This document shows, piece after piece, positions 44,194-53,632 of a stretch of 64,000 bases of DNA. The notes beneath the pieces were generated by a model that did no database searches, had not been told where the DNA came from, and saw only the letters and a program-made list of their open reading frames with translations. Location: assembly GCA_022709905.1 (NCBI GenBank), contig JAKLHY010000028.1, forward strand, positions 21,985-85,984. Direction: 5' to 3'. This DNA comes from Verrucomicrobiota bacterium (lineage in GTDB: Bacteria > Verrucomicrobiota > Verrucomicrobiia > Limisphaerales > UBA1319). Each line of letters begins with the position of its first letter. The first letter of the stretch is position 1. The translations under genes were made by a program, and so were the position numbers.

Positions 44194-44340
44194 GGGTTCG
44201 TACAAAAATAAGTTCCGATTTTGGCGGGAGCGCCGCCGGGTCAGATGCGAGGCGCGTGGGCGGGAGTGTATCCTCGTCGAGCCTCGCCAGCGAGCCAAGT
44301 CCTCAGCAGCAAAATCGGAATTTATTTTTGCACGGACCCT
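44193..44340. mobile_element. MITE-like element with about 31-bp imperfect terminal inverted repeats
   Basis: The left end AGGGTTCGTACAAAAATAAG continues to 44223. The right end (44310-44340) in reverse complement starts AGGGTCCGTGCAAAAATAAA. The two ends differ at about four positions. The 148-bp body has no frame, but shares GGGAGTGTATCC and CGAG-rich parts with the element at 61698-61970. It begins inside the TAA of the isomerase gene. Confidence 0.75.
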
Positions 44341-44647
44341 AAGCCGGTTTCCAGAGTCCTTCAATCGAAAACAAGGCGCGCCCTACCCGCAGCCCATGGC
44401 CATTTCAAGAGGGGCTTAGGCGTTGCGGTTGGTCCTCTGGACACAGCCGCGCTCCGGGCCAAAATAGGAGTTCCCCGGCGGTTTTTTCGCGCACTGCGCC
44501 CATGCACCTCCTGCTGGGCAATGCCATCTGGAATTTGAAATCTCAAATCTCAAATTCAGCGAAGCGTGGAGGTTCATCGAAAGAATTGCTGGCCGTATCG
44601 TTCCCATACTGGCGCACGGCTCGAAGTTCGGGTAAGATAGAACTCAC
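44341..44647. other. 307-bp intergenic region with a short palindrome
   Basis: No gene is seen. GAATTTGA (44531-44538) and TCAAATTC (44550-44557) form an inverted repeat around two copies of an AAATCTC-like unit. The rest carries no recognisable feature. The promoter of the PQQ-propeller gene is presumably here. Confidence 0.4.
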
Positions 44648-46198
44648 ATGAAACCGGTGTTTTACCTCAGTTTGGATTGTCTGCGCCGTCCATCGAGTTT
44701 AATTGGCTTTTTCGTCGTGGGAGGACTCCTGATGGTTGGCGTCCAAGGGATCGCTCGGGACCAGCCTCAATGGGGGGAGGCCTGGACCCGAAACATGGTT
44801 TCCACCGAGACAAACCTTCCGGCGGTCTTTGACTTGGCCACCGGCCAGCATGTCAAGTGGTCGGTGCCATTGGGAACAGAAACCCACGGCACGCCGGTCG
44901 TGGCCCGGGGCCGGATCTTCATCGGCACGAACAATGACGATCCCCGCGATCCTCGTCACCAGGGAGACCGGGGAGTTTTGCTTTGCCTCAACGAAAAAGA
45001 CGGACACTTTCTCTGGCAATCGGTGGTGCCCAAGCGGGAGGGCGATATCTTTCTGGATTGGCCCCGCGCCGGTATGTGTTCTCCTCCGACCATCGAAGGG
45101 GATCGGGTTTATATGCTCAACAACCGAGGCGAGGTGATGTGCCTGGATCTGGACGGTCTGGCCGACGGCAATGACGGTCCTTACGTGGACGAAAAGACGC
45201 ACATGGCCTTGCGTGGGGCCGTCCCGATGGAACCTGCCCCGAGCGACGCGGATGTGATTTGGATGTTCGACCTGGTCAGCGGCGCGGGCATTTATTCGCA
45301 CGATTCAGCGCATTCTTCGATCCTCATTGACGGGCCATTCCTGTATTTGAACACCGGGAACGGAGTGGACAACACCCACAAACGCATCCGGGCTCCGGAA
45401 GCCCCCAGCCTGGTGGTTCTGGACAAGGCCACCGGACGGTGGGTGGCCCAAGACAGGGAGGGCATAGGTCCCCGGATCTTCCACGCCACCTGGTCGTCGC
45501 CCGCGATGGCAAAGGTGAAAGAACAAACGCGGGTCTTCTTTGGCGGTGGAGATGGCGTGGTGTATGGATTTGAGGCGCTGGCGACAAATGGATCTCCCGC
45601 TTCTGACCGTGTGACTGCCCTTCAAAAAGTCTGGCAATTCGATTGCGACCCCGCCGCGCCCAAACAGGATGTTCATCGATTCAATGGGAATCGCCGGGAG
45701 AGCCCCAGTAACATTAAAAGCATGCCGGTCTTTCATCAAAACCGGCTTTATGTGACCGTGGGGGGCGATCTTTGGTGGGGCAAGAACCAGGCCTGGCTCA
45801 AGTGCATCGATGTCAGCGGCGCCGGAGATGTCACGCCGACCGCCGAGGTCTGGTCTTACTCCCTGGAACAGCATTGCATGGCCACTCCGGCGGTCGCGGA
45901 TGGCCTGGTCTACGTCGGGGACTGCGGGCGCCGGATTCATTGTGTGGATGCCCAAACCGGCCGGGCCCTGTGGACTCACGATGCCAAGGGGGAAATCTGG
46001 GCGTCGCCTTTAGTGGCGGATGGCAAGGTTTACTTTGCCTCCAAACGGGGCGAACTGTTCGTTTTTGGGGCTTCCCGGGAAAAGCGTCTTTTGCACGAGG
46101 CGCAGATGGGATCGCCCATCAGCGCGACTCCAGTGGCGGCGAATGGCGTGCTTTATGTCGCGACGATGAATCGTCTCTACGCCCTCCACGTTCCCTAA
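44648..46198 (+). CDS. PQQ-binding-like beta-propeller protein, exported
   Basis: The product is 516 residues. An N-terminal signal or anchor (LIGFFVVGGLLMVGVQGIA) is followed by repeated blades with the tryptophan-docking pattern (GVLLCLNEKDGHFLWQSVV, LVVLDKATGRWVAQD, IHCVDAQTGRALWTHDAKG, PLVADGKVYFASKRGELFV). Proteins of this type are found on cell surfaces of Planctomycetes and Verrucomicrobia. No catalytic dehydrogenase residues are clear, so it is probably a scaffold. Its stop TAA coincides with a degenerate repeat end at 46198. Confidence 0.87.
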   Translation: MKPVFYLSLDCLRRPSSLIGFFVVGGLLMVGVQGIARDQPQWGEAWTRNMVSTETNLPAVFDLATGQHVKWSVPLGTETHGTPVVARGRIFIGTNNDDPRDPRHQGDRGVLLCLNEKDGHFLWQSVVPKREGDIFLDWPRAGMCSPPTIEGDRVYMLNNRGEVMCLDLDGLADGNDGPYVDEKTHMALRGAVPMEPAPSDADVIWMFDLVSGAGIYSHDSAHSSILIDGPFLYLNTGNGVDNTHKRIRAPEAPSLVVLDKATGRWVAQDREGIGPRIFHATWSSPAMAKVKEQTRVFFGGGDGVVYGFEALATNGSPASDRVTALQKVWQFDCDPAAPKQDVHRFNGNRRESPSNIKSMPVFHQNRLYVTVGGDLWWGKNQAWLKCIDVSGAGDVTPTAEVWSYSLEQHCMATPAVADGLVYVGDCGRRIHCVDAQTGRALWTHDAKGEIWASPLVADGKVYFASKRGELFVFGASREKRLLHEAQMGSPISATPVAANGVLYVATMNRLYALHVP

Positions 46199-46238
46199 GG
46201 GTCTGAGGAAAATCGGAATTTGTTTTGACACAGATCCC
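46198..46238. repeat. Degenerate end of the inverted-repeat element family
   Basis: AGGGTCTGAGGAAAATCGGA continues with an ATTTGTTTT tract and ends CAGATCCC. The reverse complement resembles the right terminal repeat of the element at 44193-44340 (CAAAA and AATTCCGATTTT). As in that element, the left end lies on the TAA stop of the preceding gene. Confidence 0.5.
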
Positions 46239-46345
46239 GCAGAACGCCGAGATTCCTGCCACAATGGAAAAAAGCCTTTCAATTCGGGGCAAGGGGATTT
46301 ACCCTATCTCCTGGCCGTTAACCATCTGCATACCATTTAACAACC

Positions 46346-47419
46346 ATGTCTGAAAAAACGATCCCTCCCCGAAAGCTCTCGGACCGCAATACGAAGCAGG
46401 AGATCTTGGATGCGTACGAAAAGACCGTGAAACAACTGCAAGCGCAACAGGAGGCGGCGCTGAATCCCGAGAAGAAGCTGGAGCAGAAGAAAGCGGCCGA
46501 AGCCGTCAAAGTGGCTGAGGCACTTTCGCCCGAAGGCGTGGAACAAGGCATTGGCAATCTCAAGGCCGAGGTGAGCAAAATGCTGGTCGAGATGGCCGAA
46601 AAGCTTGCCCAGGAGGCCGCCCGTTTTGGGAGTGTCCAGCGGGCGATCGAAGTGAAGCGATCCGAATTGCAGGAGCTCTACGGGATCGAAAAAGAGGCCT
46701 CAACCCTGGCCGCCCTGATCGAAGCCCAGCACCAGAAACGCCGCGAATACGAGGAGGAACTGGGCGAAGAACGCGAGGCCTTGGTCAAGGAAATTGCCTT
46801 GACCCGAATGGAATGGGAAAAAGACAAGAAGGCGCGTGAACAGGAACTCAAGGAACGCGATGTCGTCGAGAAAAAAGCCCGCGAACGCGAGCGCGAGGAG
46901 TATGCTTATCAGCTCAAAAGGGAACAACAACTGCTGAAGGACCAGACCAACGATGAACGGGCCCGCCTGGAAAAAGAGATCCAAACCAAGCGCGAAGCGC
47001 TCACCCGCGAATTAGCCGAACGCGAGAAATCGATGGCCGAGAAGGAAAAAGAACTGAACGATTTGAAAGCCCGGGCTGCCGCAGTCCCCAAAGAACTGGA
47101 ATCGGCGGTAAACAAGGCGGTCAAGGAGACGACCGAGCGCCTGTCCGCCGAAGCGAAGAATCGTGAAGAACTGCTCCGCAAAGATTTCGAGGGCCAGCGA
47201 AACGTTTTGAACACCCGCATTCAGTCCCTGGAACAAACCGCGAAAGAACAGGCCGAGCAAATCGCGCGGCTGAGCAAGCAGTTGGAAGCCGCCTATCAGA
47301 AAGTGCAGGACATTGCGGAAAAAGCCATTGAAGGTTCCGCCCAGGCCAAGGCAATGGCTGATTTGCAGAAACTGATGGTTGAACCCGGGAGAAAGAGCTC
47401 CCCTGAAAAAAATGCATAA
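46346..47419 (+). CDS. Long coiled-coil protein
   Basis: The product is 357 residues, almost wholly helical and rich in Glu, Lys, Ala and Gln. It runs as a continuous coiled coil from about 20 to 340 (for example KKAREREREEYAYQLKREQQ). No signal peptide or membrane segment is visible, so it is probably cytoplasmic. No family is assigned. The lactonase gene starts inside its last codons (8-bp overlap), pointing to a shared message. Confidence 0.83.
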   Translation: MSEKTIPPRKLSDRNTKQEILDAYEKTVKQLQAQQEAALNPEKKLEQKKAAEAVKVAEALSPEGVEQGIGNLKAEVSKMLVEMAEKLAQEAARFGSVQRAIEVKRSELQELYGIEKEASTLAALIEAQHQKRREYEEELGEEREALVKEIALTRMEWEKDKKAREQELKERDVVEKKAREREREEYAYQLKREQQLLKDQTNDERARLEKEIQTKREALTRELAEREKSMAEKEKELNDLKARAAAVPKELESAVNKAVKETTERLSAEAKNREELLRKDFEGQRNVLNTRIQSLEQTAKEQAEQIARLSKQLEAAYQKVQDIAEKAIEGSAQAKAMADLQKLMVEPGRKSSPEKNA

Positions 47420-48641
47420 TCATCCGAACGGCATTCCAATACTGACCGGCATTGCCTTGGCGGTGCTGGGTCTGCTGAGCTCGGGAACCATGGCTGTCCG
47501 CGCCGAAAAACTGCGCCCGAATTTGAACCAGAATATGTACATTGGGACCTATACGGGCGGGGCCAGCCGGGGCATTTATCGCCTCGAGTTTAATCCGGCC
47601 ACAGGCGAGATGACCTCCCCGCAATGTGTCGCCGAGACGCCAAGCCCCTCGTTCCTCGCCCTGCATCCATCGGGAAAATGGCTCTATGCCGTCAATGAGG
47701 TCTCGGATTTCAAGGGCCAAAAATCGGGTGCGGTGACGGCGTATGCCGTGAAACAAGGAGGTTCCGAACTCGTCCAGCTCAACCAGCAGCCGACCGGCGG
47801 CGCCGGACCGTGCCATTTGACAGTAGACCGCCGGGGCCGGCATGTCCTGGTGGCCAACTATGGCGGGGGGAGTGTGACCGTGCTTCCCCTGGATCGCAAT
47901 GGCCAGATCTTGCCGCCATTGGGGGTCGTGCAACATCAGGGATCGAGTGTCAATCGACAGCGCCAGGCGGCCCCGCATGCCCATGGGATCTACCTCGATC
48001 CCCCCAACCGCTTTGCCTTTGTCCCCGATCTTGGGCTCGACCGAATCATGATCTACCGATATGACGCCCGCAGAGGCTTGCTGGCTGGCAGCCCGGAGCC
48101 GGCCTCGATCGGCTCCGCCATCGGAGAACGTGTTTCCTGCGCGCCATTAGCCCCGGGAGCCGGTCCCCGCCATCTGGCCATCCATCCATCGGCGCGGTGG
48201 CTGTATGTCATTAACGAGCTCAATTCCACCATCACCGCTTTCGATTACGACATCAAACAGGCGGGTCTGCGCGAGATTCAAACCGTGACAACCCTTCCGG
48301 ATGGCTGGAAGAGGGGCAACAGCACGGCCGAGATTGCAGTCCATCCCTCGGGCCGGTTTCTCTATGGATCGAACCGCGGCCATGACAGCATCGTGGTGTA
48401 TTCGATTCAACCTCGGACCGGCATGCTGGCTTTAAGAAAACATGTATCTTCCGGGGGTCGGACACCCAGGAATTTCGCGATCGATCTGACCGGCGAATGG
48501 CTGTGTGTGGCCAACCAGGACTCGGATTCCCTCCGCCTCTATCGCATCGATCTTATGACAGGAGATCTTACAGCCACCGGCCAGACCGTTTCCGTGGGCA
48601 AGCCGGTCTGTGTGCTGTTTGCCCCGTCTTCCGGAGAGTGA
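47412..48641 (+). CDS. Exported lactonase-family seven-bladed beta-propeller protein
   Basis: The product is 409 residues. A signal peptide covers MHNHPNGIPILTGIALAVLG and the following residues. The lactonase motifs are YIGTYTGGASRGIYRLEF, FLALHPSGKWLYAVNEV, GAGPCHLTVDRRGRHVLVAN, APHAHGIYLDP and GAGPRHLAIHPSARWLYVIN. The family includes 6-phosphogluconolactonase, but exported members probably act on other lactones. The ATG at 47412 was chosen because it gives the signal peptide; a TTG at 47379 is unlikely. The next gene (rsgA) starts in its stop (TGATG). Confidence 0.92.
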   Translation: MHNHPNGIPILTGIALAVLGLLSSGTMAVRAEKLRPNLNQNMYIGTYTGGASRGIYRLEFNPATGEMTSPQCVAETPSPSFLALHPSGKWLYAVNEVSDFKGQKSGAVTAYAVKQGGSELVQLNQQPTGGAGPCHLTVDRRGRHVLVANYGGGSVTVLPLDRNGQILPPLGVVQHQGSSVNRQRQAAPHAHGIYLDPPNRFAFVPDLGLDRIMIYRYDARRGLLAGSPEPASIGSAIGERVSCAPLAPGAGPRHLAIHPSARWLYVINELNSTITAFDYDIKQAGLREIQTVTTLPDGWKRGNSTAEIAVHPSGRFLYGSNRGHDSIVVYSIQPRTGMLALRKHVSSGGRTPRNFAIDLTGEWLCVANQDSDSLRLYRIDLMTGDLTATGQTVSVGKPVCVLFAPSSGE

Positions 48642-49735
48642 TGACATCCAATTCGCAGGCGCATCCTCCGAACCTGCTGTCAGAAGTAGGCTGGAACGAA
48701 GTTTTGGCGCGCCGGTGTCAAAAGGATCTGCAAAAGGGTCTTGTCCCCGGCCGCGTGACGGGCGAAGAAAAGCACTTTTACCGGGTGCTGACAGCCCAGG
48801 GAGAATACATCGCCCAAATCAGCGGCAAGTTTCTTCATGGCTCCGGGGCATTGACCGACTTGCCCAAGGTCGGCGATTGGGTGGCGGTCCAACTTTTATT
48901 GTCGGAACAAAAGGTCCTGATTCACCGGGCCCTTGAGCGTCGCACTTGCTTGTCACGCCGGGTGCCGGGTCGCGAGCTGGAAGAACAGGTGCTGGCTTCG
49001 AATGTGGATACCGCGTTCGTTGTCTTCTCCCTGGACGCGCCGGTCGTCACGTATTTGCTGCAACGCTACCTCGTGATGGTGCTCGAGGGAGGCATCCGTC
49101 CGATAGTGGTTTTGAACAAAAGCGATCTGTGCGATTGCGTGGAGGACGTGATCCGTGAGACGCGGGAGGTTTGCGGCGAGGTGCCGTTGGTGGCGGTGAG
49201 CGCCGAGACCGGCGAGGGGCTGCGAAACCTGCGTTCCTCGATTGGACCGGGAGACACGGTGGTCTTCATTGGCGCCTCCGGCGTGGGCAAGTCCACCCTG
49301 ATCAACCGGCTTTATGGCCGGGAAGTGCAGGCCACCACCGAGGTCAGGGCCAGTGACGCCAAAGGACGACACACGACCACTTGGCGCGAGTTGATCCTTC
49401 TCCCCGGCGGCGGTTGTGTGATTGACACGCCCGGTCTGCGCGAATTCCAGGTCTGGCTGGCGGACGAGGGCATGCGGCGGACTTTTCCGGAGATCGTGGC
49501 GCTTCTGGGAAATTGTCAGTTCAGGGATTGCAGTCATACGGTGGAAAAAGGGTGCGCCATCCTGAAGGCGGTCGGCGAAAACCGGATTTCTCCAATTCGC
49601 TACAAGAACTATATCCAGTTGTCGCAGGAGCAGCGGTTTCTGGAATTAGCCCGTCAAAGGCCCGATCTGGCGCGCCGCCGCCGCGCCAACCAGCTTTCGC
49701 CCCACAAAGCCAGGCGAGGCGGGCGACGCGCTTAA
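48641..49735 (+). CDS. rsgA: Ribosome small-subunit-dependent GTPase A
   Basis: The product is 364 residues. An OB-fold N-terminal domain (about 35-105) is followed by a circularly permuted GTPase with G4 (VVLNKSDLC), then G1 (IGASGVGKSTLIN), G2-like (GRHTTTWREL) and G3 (VIDTPGLREF). The C-terminal zinc site follows (CQFRDCSHTVEKGC). It helps 30S subunit maturation. The ATG at 48641 has GGAG four bases upstream and overlaps the lactonase stop by one base. The basic C-terminal tail (RRRRANQLSPHKARRGG) is typical. Confidence 0.95.
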   Translation: MTSNSQAHPPNLLSEVGWNEVLARRCQKDLQKGLVPGRVTGEEKHFYRVLTAQGEYIAQISGKFLHGSGALTDLPKVGDWVAVQLLLSEQKVLIHRALERRTCLSRRVPGRELEEQVLASNVDTAFVVFSLDAPVVTYLLQRYLVMVLEGGIRPIVVLNKSDLCDCVEDVIRETREVCGEVPLVAVSAETGEGLRNLRSSIGPGDTVVFIGASGVGKSTLINRLYGREVQATTEVRASDAKGRHTTTWRELILLPGGGCVIDTPGLREFQVWLADEGMRRTFPEIVALLGNCQFRDCSHTVEKGCAILKAVGENRISPIRYKNYIQLSQEQRFLELARQRPDLARRRRANQLSPHKARRGGRRA

Positions 49736-49749
49736 AGCCTGTTTGAAAA

Positions 49750-50205
49750 TTACAAGGGGTGCTGCGGCGAGGGATTTTGACTGAGAAGGTTCTGGGCCAG
49801 GTCACGGCCGTTCATTTTCGGCATAACCACGTCGGTTAACAGCAGGTGAACCTCTCCCGCGTGCTCCGCCGCCTTGTGAATGGCCTCGTTGGGCGTTGCC
49901 GCGACGAAGGCCTTGTAGCCCAGGTTTTCGAGCATCCGCCGGCTCACCTGCAGACTGGACGGGTCGTCTTCGACCAACAGGATCGTCTCGTTTCCCCGCT
50001 TCCGTGCCGTGGCTGTATCTTCCCTGGCGGCACTGGGGGCAGCCCGTATAGCGCGGCAGGTGGATCTGGATGGTGGTTCCGCGGTCTGGTTCGCTGTAAA
50101 CGTTGATGAAACCCCGGTTTTGCTGGATGACGCCGTAGACCGTGGCCAACCCTAAACCAGTGCCCAGGCCTACCTGCTCTTCGGGCGAGGAATCCTCACA
50201 AAAAT
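49750..50205 (-). pseudogene. Remnant of a hybrid histidine kinase (ATPase tail plus receiver), frameshifted
   Basis: On the minus strand the upstream frame reads GLGTGLGLATVYGVIQQN, then INVYSEPDRGTTIQIHLPRY, the end of an HATPase domain. The receiver continues in another frame (ILLVEDDPSSLQVSRRML, LLLTDVVMPKMNGRDLAQNL) and stops before its end. Both termini are missing and at least one frameshift lies near 49975-50040. It resembles the C-terminal part of the kinase at 54774-56884. It directly abuts the oxidoreductase stop at 50207. Confidence 0.8.
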
Positions 50206-50206
50206 G

Positions 50207-51499
50207 TCAAACCGTGAACAACTCGGGCGGCAGATCGATCCTGCAATTGCCGTGAACGGCCTCGGCGGTCTTGATGGCCAGGACATTGGCCGTATAAGCG
50301 GCTTCAAAACCGGCCTTCGGCACCCGCTGGTTTTTTATGCAGGCGAGAAACTCGCGGCAGGCATGATAAAGCGGCGGCTCGCTCGCGGTGTTTTGCTCGG
50401 CCGGTTCTTTGCCTTGGGACAGGAGTTTGGTGGAATTGGCGACGAGGGCCAGTCCGGCCTCCTGGGAAGGCTGAAAATCCTCTCGGCGGGCATGGACTTC
50501 CCAGCCCAGCAGGGGAGCGTCCGTTTCCTTGATCATCCAGGCCCGATTGTCCCGAAGGTAGATCGTGCTATCGGCGCCTGAGTGGACCTCGAAATTTCCC
50601 TCGAAAGAACTGGCGAGAGTCGCGTCGTAGACCAGCCGGAATCCGCCGGGGAATTCGAGGATGGCCTGAATGGTATCGGGCACATCGCGTCCGTCGTCCC
50701 ATTTCAGCAGGCTGCTAAAACCGTGGACGGCGATGGGCATGGCTTTGTGGAACCAAGTGGCGGTGTCGATGGCGTGCATGCCAATTTCCCCGGCCAGTCC
50801 GAGAGAGTTCCGTTTGTCGAGCCGCCAGTTGAGTTCCTTTTCGCGCTCGGGTTTGGGGGCTGCGGCGCGCCAGCTCTGTTTTCTATGGAACTGAGCTCGG
50901 GCCAGGACCAGCTTGCCCAAGGCGCCGGTGTGGACGAAGCCAACGACATGATTATGGATCGGGTTCGAGCGGGACAACAGGCCGGCTTGGAAGACCTGTC
51001 GCCCCGCAGCTTTGGCGGCTTTGACGATGGCCTTGGCGTCATCCAAGGTGTGCGCGAGAGGCGCTTCACAATAAACATGTTTTCCCGCCTGGAGCGCGGC
51101 GATGGCAATTTCCCGGTGCTGATGGGTGGGGGTGGCGACACATACCGCCTGCACCTCTTTGTTTTCGAGGATTTTTCGATAATCCTCCTCGAGAGTGGCC
51201 TTCGGCGCCCGTTGCGCGCCCCGCTTCAGAAAGGGCGCGTAGGTGTCGCAGATGGCGGCGACCGATGCCTCGGGCAATCGGCCCAGATGCCCCAATAATT
51301 CCCGTCCCCAAAGGCCCAGTCCGATCACTCCACAAGAAATCGGCGGGCCCGACTTGTCGCCTTCCTCTGAGTCCGGGGCAGAGGCCGCGGTCTCCGCCGG
51401 CCGCAGTTCGACGGCTCCCGAGAGCATCAGGACGGTGGCCAACGAACTGCGGCGCAGGAAATCCCGCCGCTTCCAATCGGAGACGATCTCTTTGTTCAT
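50207..51499 (-). CDS. Tat-exported Gfo/Idh/MocA family oxidoreductase
   Basis: The product is 430 residues. A twin-arginine signal lies near the N-terminus (KRRDFLRRSSLATVLMLSG), which decides the ATG at 51499 against codons up to 51589. The Rossmann motif is CGVIGLGLWGRELLGHL, the catalytic region is VYCEAPLAHTLDDA (Glu-Ala-Pro in place of Glu-Lys-Pro), and the histidine segment is GEIGMHAIDTATWFHK. The Lys to Ala change at the EKP site may alter activity. The ThuA-DUF1080 gene lies 37 bp upstream on the same strand, so they may act together on a sugar. Confidence 0.9.
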   Translation of the reverse strand: MNKEIVSDWKRRDFLRRSSLATVLMLSGAVELRPAETAASAPDSEEGDKSGPPISCGVIGLGLWGRELLGHLGRLPEASVAAICDTYAPFLKRGAQRAPKATLEEDYRKILENKEVQAVCVATPTHQHREIAIAALQAGKHVYCEAPLAHTLDDAKAIVKAAKAAGRQVFQAGLLSRSNPIHNHVVGFVHTGALGKLVLARAQFHRKQSWRAAAPKPEREKELNWRLDKRNSLGLAGEIGMHAIDTATWFHKAMPIAVHGFSSLLKWDDGRDVPDTIQAILEFPGGFRLVYDATLASSFEGNFEVHSGADSTIYLRDNRAWMIKETDAPLLGWEVHARREDFQPSQEAGLALVANSTKLLSQGKEPAEQNTASEPPLYHACREFLACIKNQRVPKAGFEAAYTANVLAIKTAEAVHGNCRIDLPPELFTV

Positions 51500-51536
51500 G
51501 CAGGGATAAAGGCTGAGGCGCGAGGTTGGAGCGTGT

Positions 51537-52886
51537 TTATGGGAGGAGTTTGACGCGAAAATTGCGGAAGGCGACCGAACCGTGGTCACCCTGCAGCATA
51601 AACGGCCCGGGGTCGGCCAGTTTGTTGTCCAATTCGCCGCCTGTGGGCCGATCTAAAAGCACGTTGTCATGGATCTTCACTCCATTGAGAATCACTGTGG
51701 CGCGGTTGCCTTGCAGCGTGACTTCCACCTGGTTCCACTCTCCCGGTTTCAGGGAGGCGAATCGGGCCGGCGCCGCCAGGTTGTAAAAGGATCCATCACT
51801 CGAAATGCTGGTCTTGCAGGCGGGAAACGGATCATGGATTTGGATTTCATAGCGGCCCCGCAAATAGAAGCCGCTGTTGGCGCCCTTGGGGATCATGTAT
51901 TCGTAGCGCGCGACATAATCGCGATATTTTTCCTCGGTGACAAGATCGGTGCCGTGTTCTTTCTCAGTCACCTGGTTGACCAGCATGCCGTTTTCCACCC
52001 TCCAACTCGGGCGCCCGTCGGGATTACGCAATCGCCAACCGGTCAAATCCCGCCCATTAAAGAGGGATTGAAAGCCTTGCTTGGCCTCGTCATCGGAAAC
52101 CTTGGCCTCGGTGCTTTGCGGCGTGGCGTCGCCGGGTTCCTCGCCAGTGGCCCAAAGGATGCCCATCAGCACGTGTTCCTGGAAATCCGGGCGCTGGACC
52201 ACATCCGTCCGATGACCGAGCGAGGTATAAAACACGCGGCCATCCTCGTAGGCCTTGCACCAGGCGATGGGATAATCCCCAGGGACTCCGGTATTGGGGT
52301 GTTTATCGAGCGTGAGGAGGCCGCGCACCTGGCTGCGATTGAATTTTTGCATCTGATAAATCTCGTCATAAACGCGGAAATGGCTGTCAAAATGCCGCGT
52401 GGCGGGATGAAAACGATCCTGGACCAGGACTTTGACTTCGACCTGGGCATCATGGGTTTTGAACTGGCCGCCGATCATGTCAATGTAAGCGGGAAATCCC
52501 GGAAAAGTATCGGTGGCCGCGTGGAGACCGACAAATCCCTTGCCGGATTTCAGCCACGCGAGAAAGGCGTCCCGATCGGGCAGGGGAAGGTCGCCGGTGG
52601 TGTTGTTGAAGATCACGCCATCGTAATTTTTCAGGGCGGCCGTGCTCATCTTGTCGGCCATGTCCTGATCGGTGCGGACATAATCGACCGTGAACCGTCC
52701 GCTTTTCTGAGACAGGTCCCCCAGCATTTTATCGACAGCGGGAATGACATCATGGGCAAACCCCTTGGTCGCGGAAACCACCAGGAGTCGCGGAGTGGCC
52801 GCTCCCAAGGTGAAAGCCGCCGAAAAGAACGCCGTTGTCAGGCCGAGCACTGAAAGAAACCGATGGCACGGATAATTCATTTTCAT
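51537..52886 (-). CDS. ThuA domain plus DUF1080 (LamG-like glycosidase-associated) secreted protein
   Basis: The product is 449 residues with a signal peptide (LSVLGLTTAFFSAAFTLGAA). Residues 30-245 are ThuA-like (LLVVSATKGFAHDVIPAVDK, GFVGLHAATDTFPGFPAYIDM, PIAWCKAYEDGRVFYTSLGH). Residues about 265-449 are DUF1080, the 3-keto-glucoside hydrolase family (FQSLFNGRDLTGWRLRNPDG, GANSGFYLRGRYEIQIHD, WNQVEVTLQGNRATVILNG). The oxidoreductase neighbour fits a pathway through 3-keto sugars; that is inference. The start is the ATG at 52886; the long open frame above it is non-coding. Confidence 0.92.
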   Translation of the reverse strand: MKMNYPCHRFLSVLGLTTAFFSAAFTLGAATPRLLVVSATKGFAHDVIPAVDKMLGDLSQKSGRFTVDYVRTDQDMADKMSTAALKNYDGVIFNNTTGDLPLPDRDAFLAWLKSGKGFVGLHAATDTFPGFPAYIDMIGGQFKTHDAQVEVKVLVQDRFHPATRHFDSHFRVYDEIYQMQKFNRSQVRGLLTLDKHPNTGVPGDYPIAWCKAYEDGRVFYTSLGHRTDVVQRPDFQEHVLMGILWATGEEPGDATPQSTEAKVSDDEAKQGFQSLFNGRDLTGWRLRNPDGRPSWRVENGMLVNQVTEKEHGTDLVTEEKYRDYVARYEYMIPKGANSGFYLRGRYEIQIHDPFPACKTSISSDGSFYNLAAPARFASLKPGEWNQVEVTLQGNRATVILNGVKIHDNVLLDRPTGGELDNKLADPGPFMLQGDHGSVAFRNFRVKLLP

Positions 52887-53036
52887 AATCGTTAGTTCAA
52901 GTTTCAAAGACAGACGACTCCCCAGGAGGTGAGATCGACCGCGTCCAAATCCATTACCCCGTTTTGCCTCGCGGTTCAAGTCCTCTTGCGACCCCGAGCG
53001 CTCCCAAAACCGCACATAAGATGCTCCGAAAAAACA

Positions 53037-53632
53037 GAACCGCGAATAAACGTCAATAGACGCGAATAAAACCGGAGCTTTCCTGCCGGCAGAAACGCTC
53101 TGCGGAATGAATTCCGCGCGCCGGCTGGAATGGAGCGCGGGATTGATCCCGCCATGCCGGTTGTCGCAAGATCTCAGACATTCTATCGATGTTCCCAACC
53201 CTTCAGGTCCTTCGTGTTTGGCCGGCCGTGATTCGGTTGGGAGTCTCCAAACCGAAGACACTGCATCATTGCCACAAAAGCCAGTCCCGTCAGGGATGCC
53301 CAGTCTAATAACCTCGCGCCGCGTGCGGCATAATTCGTCCCGTCAGGGACGACCGATCATAGCCCACCGTTTCAACGGTGGGATCCGGCGACGTCCCATG
53401 CCCCCCCCAAAAAAAGCCCCGCCAGGGGCGAAAGAAAATTCCGGGTTTAACTTGTGGGCTGAATGCAATCCTTGACCTATGCCATTCACAGGATCTCTTG
53501 CGTCCCTGCTGGGACTCGTGCTCCGGTCGTTTGGCCCCCTCCCAGCGATGAATCGCTGGGCTATGTTCTACCGCCCTGCCGGGCTCGGCGATGCCCGATA
53601 TTCGCGTCGATGTCTATTCACGGTTCAGTCGT
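53037..53632. repeat. Cluster of short palindromes in an 870-bp gene-free stretch
   Basis: The gap 52887-53759 has no gene. Within it are at least eight hairpins: GCGGAATGAATTCCGC (53102-53117), GCGGGATTGATCCCGC (53137-53152), GTCCCGTCAGGGAC (53337-53350), CCCACCGTTTCAACGGTGGG (53363-53382), GCCCCGCCAGGGGC (53416-53429), GTCCCTGCTGGGAC (53502-53515), CCCAGCGATGAATCGCTGGG (53541-53560) and GCCCTGCCGGGC (53573-53584). Related GCGAATA-rich ends face each other at about 53042-53071 and 53600-53628. Spacing is irregular and sequences differ, so it is not a CRISPR array. Confidence 0.75.

Noticed and set aside
53037..53632. Possible CRISPR array
   Set aside because: The palindromes differ in sequence and spacing. 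There is no constant repeat with constant spacer length and no cas gene.
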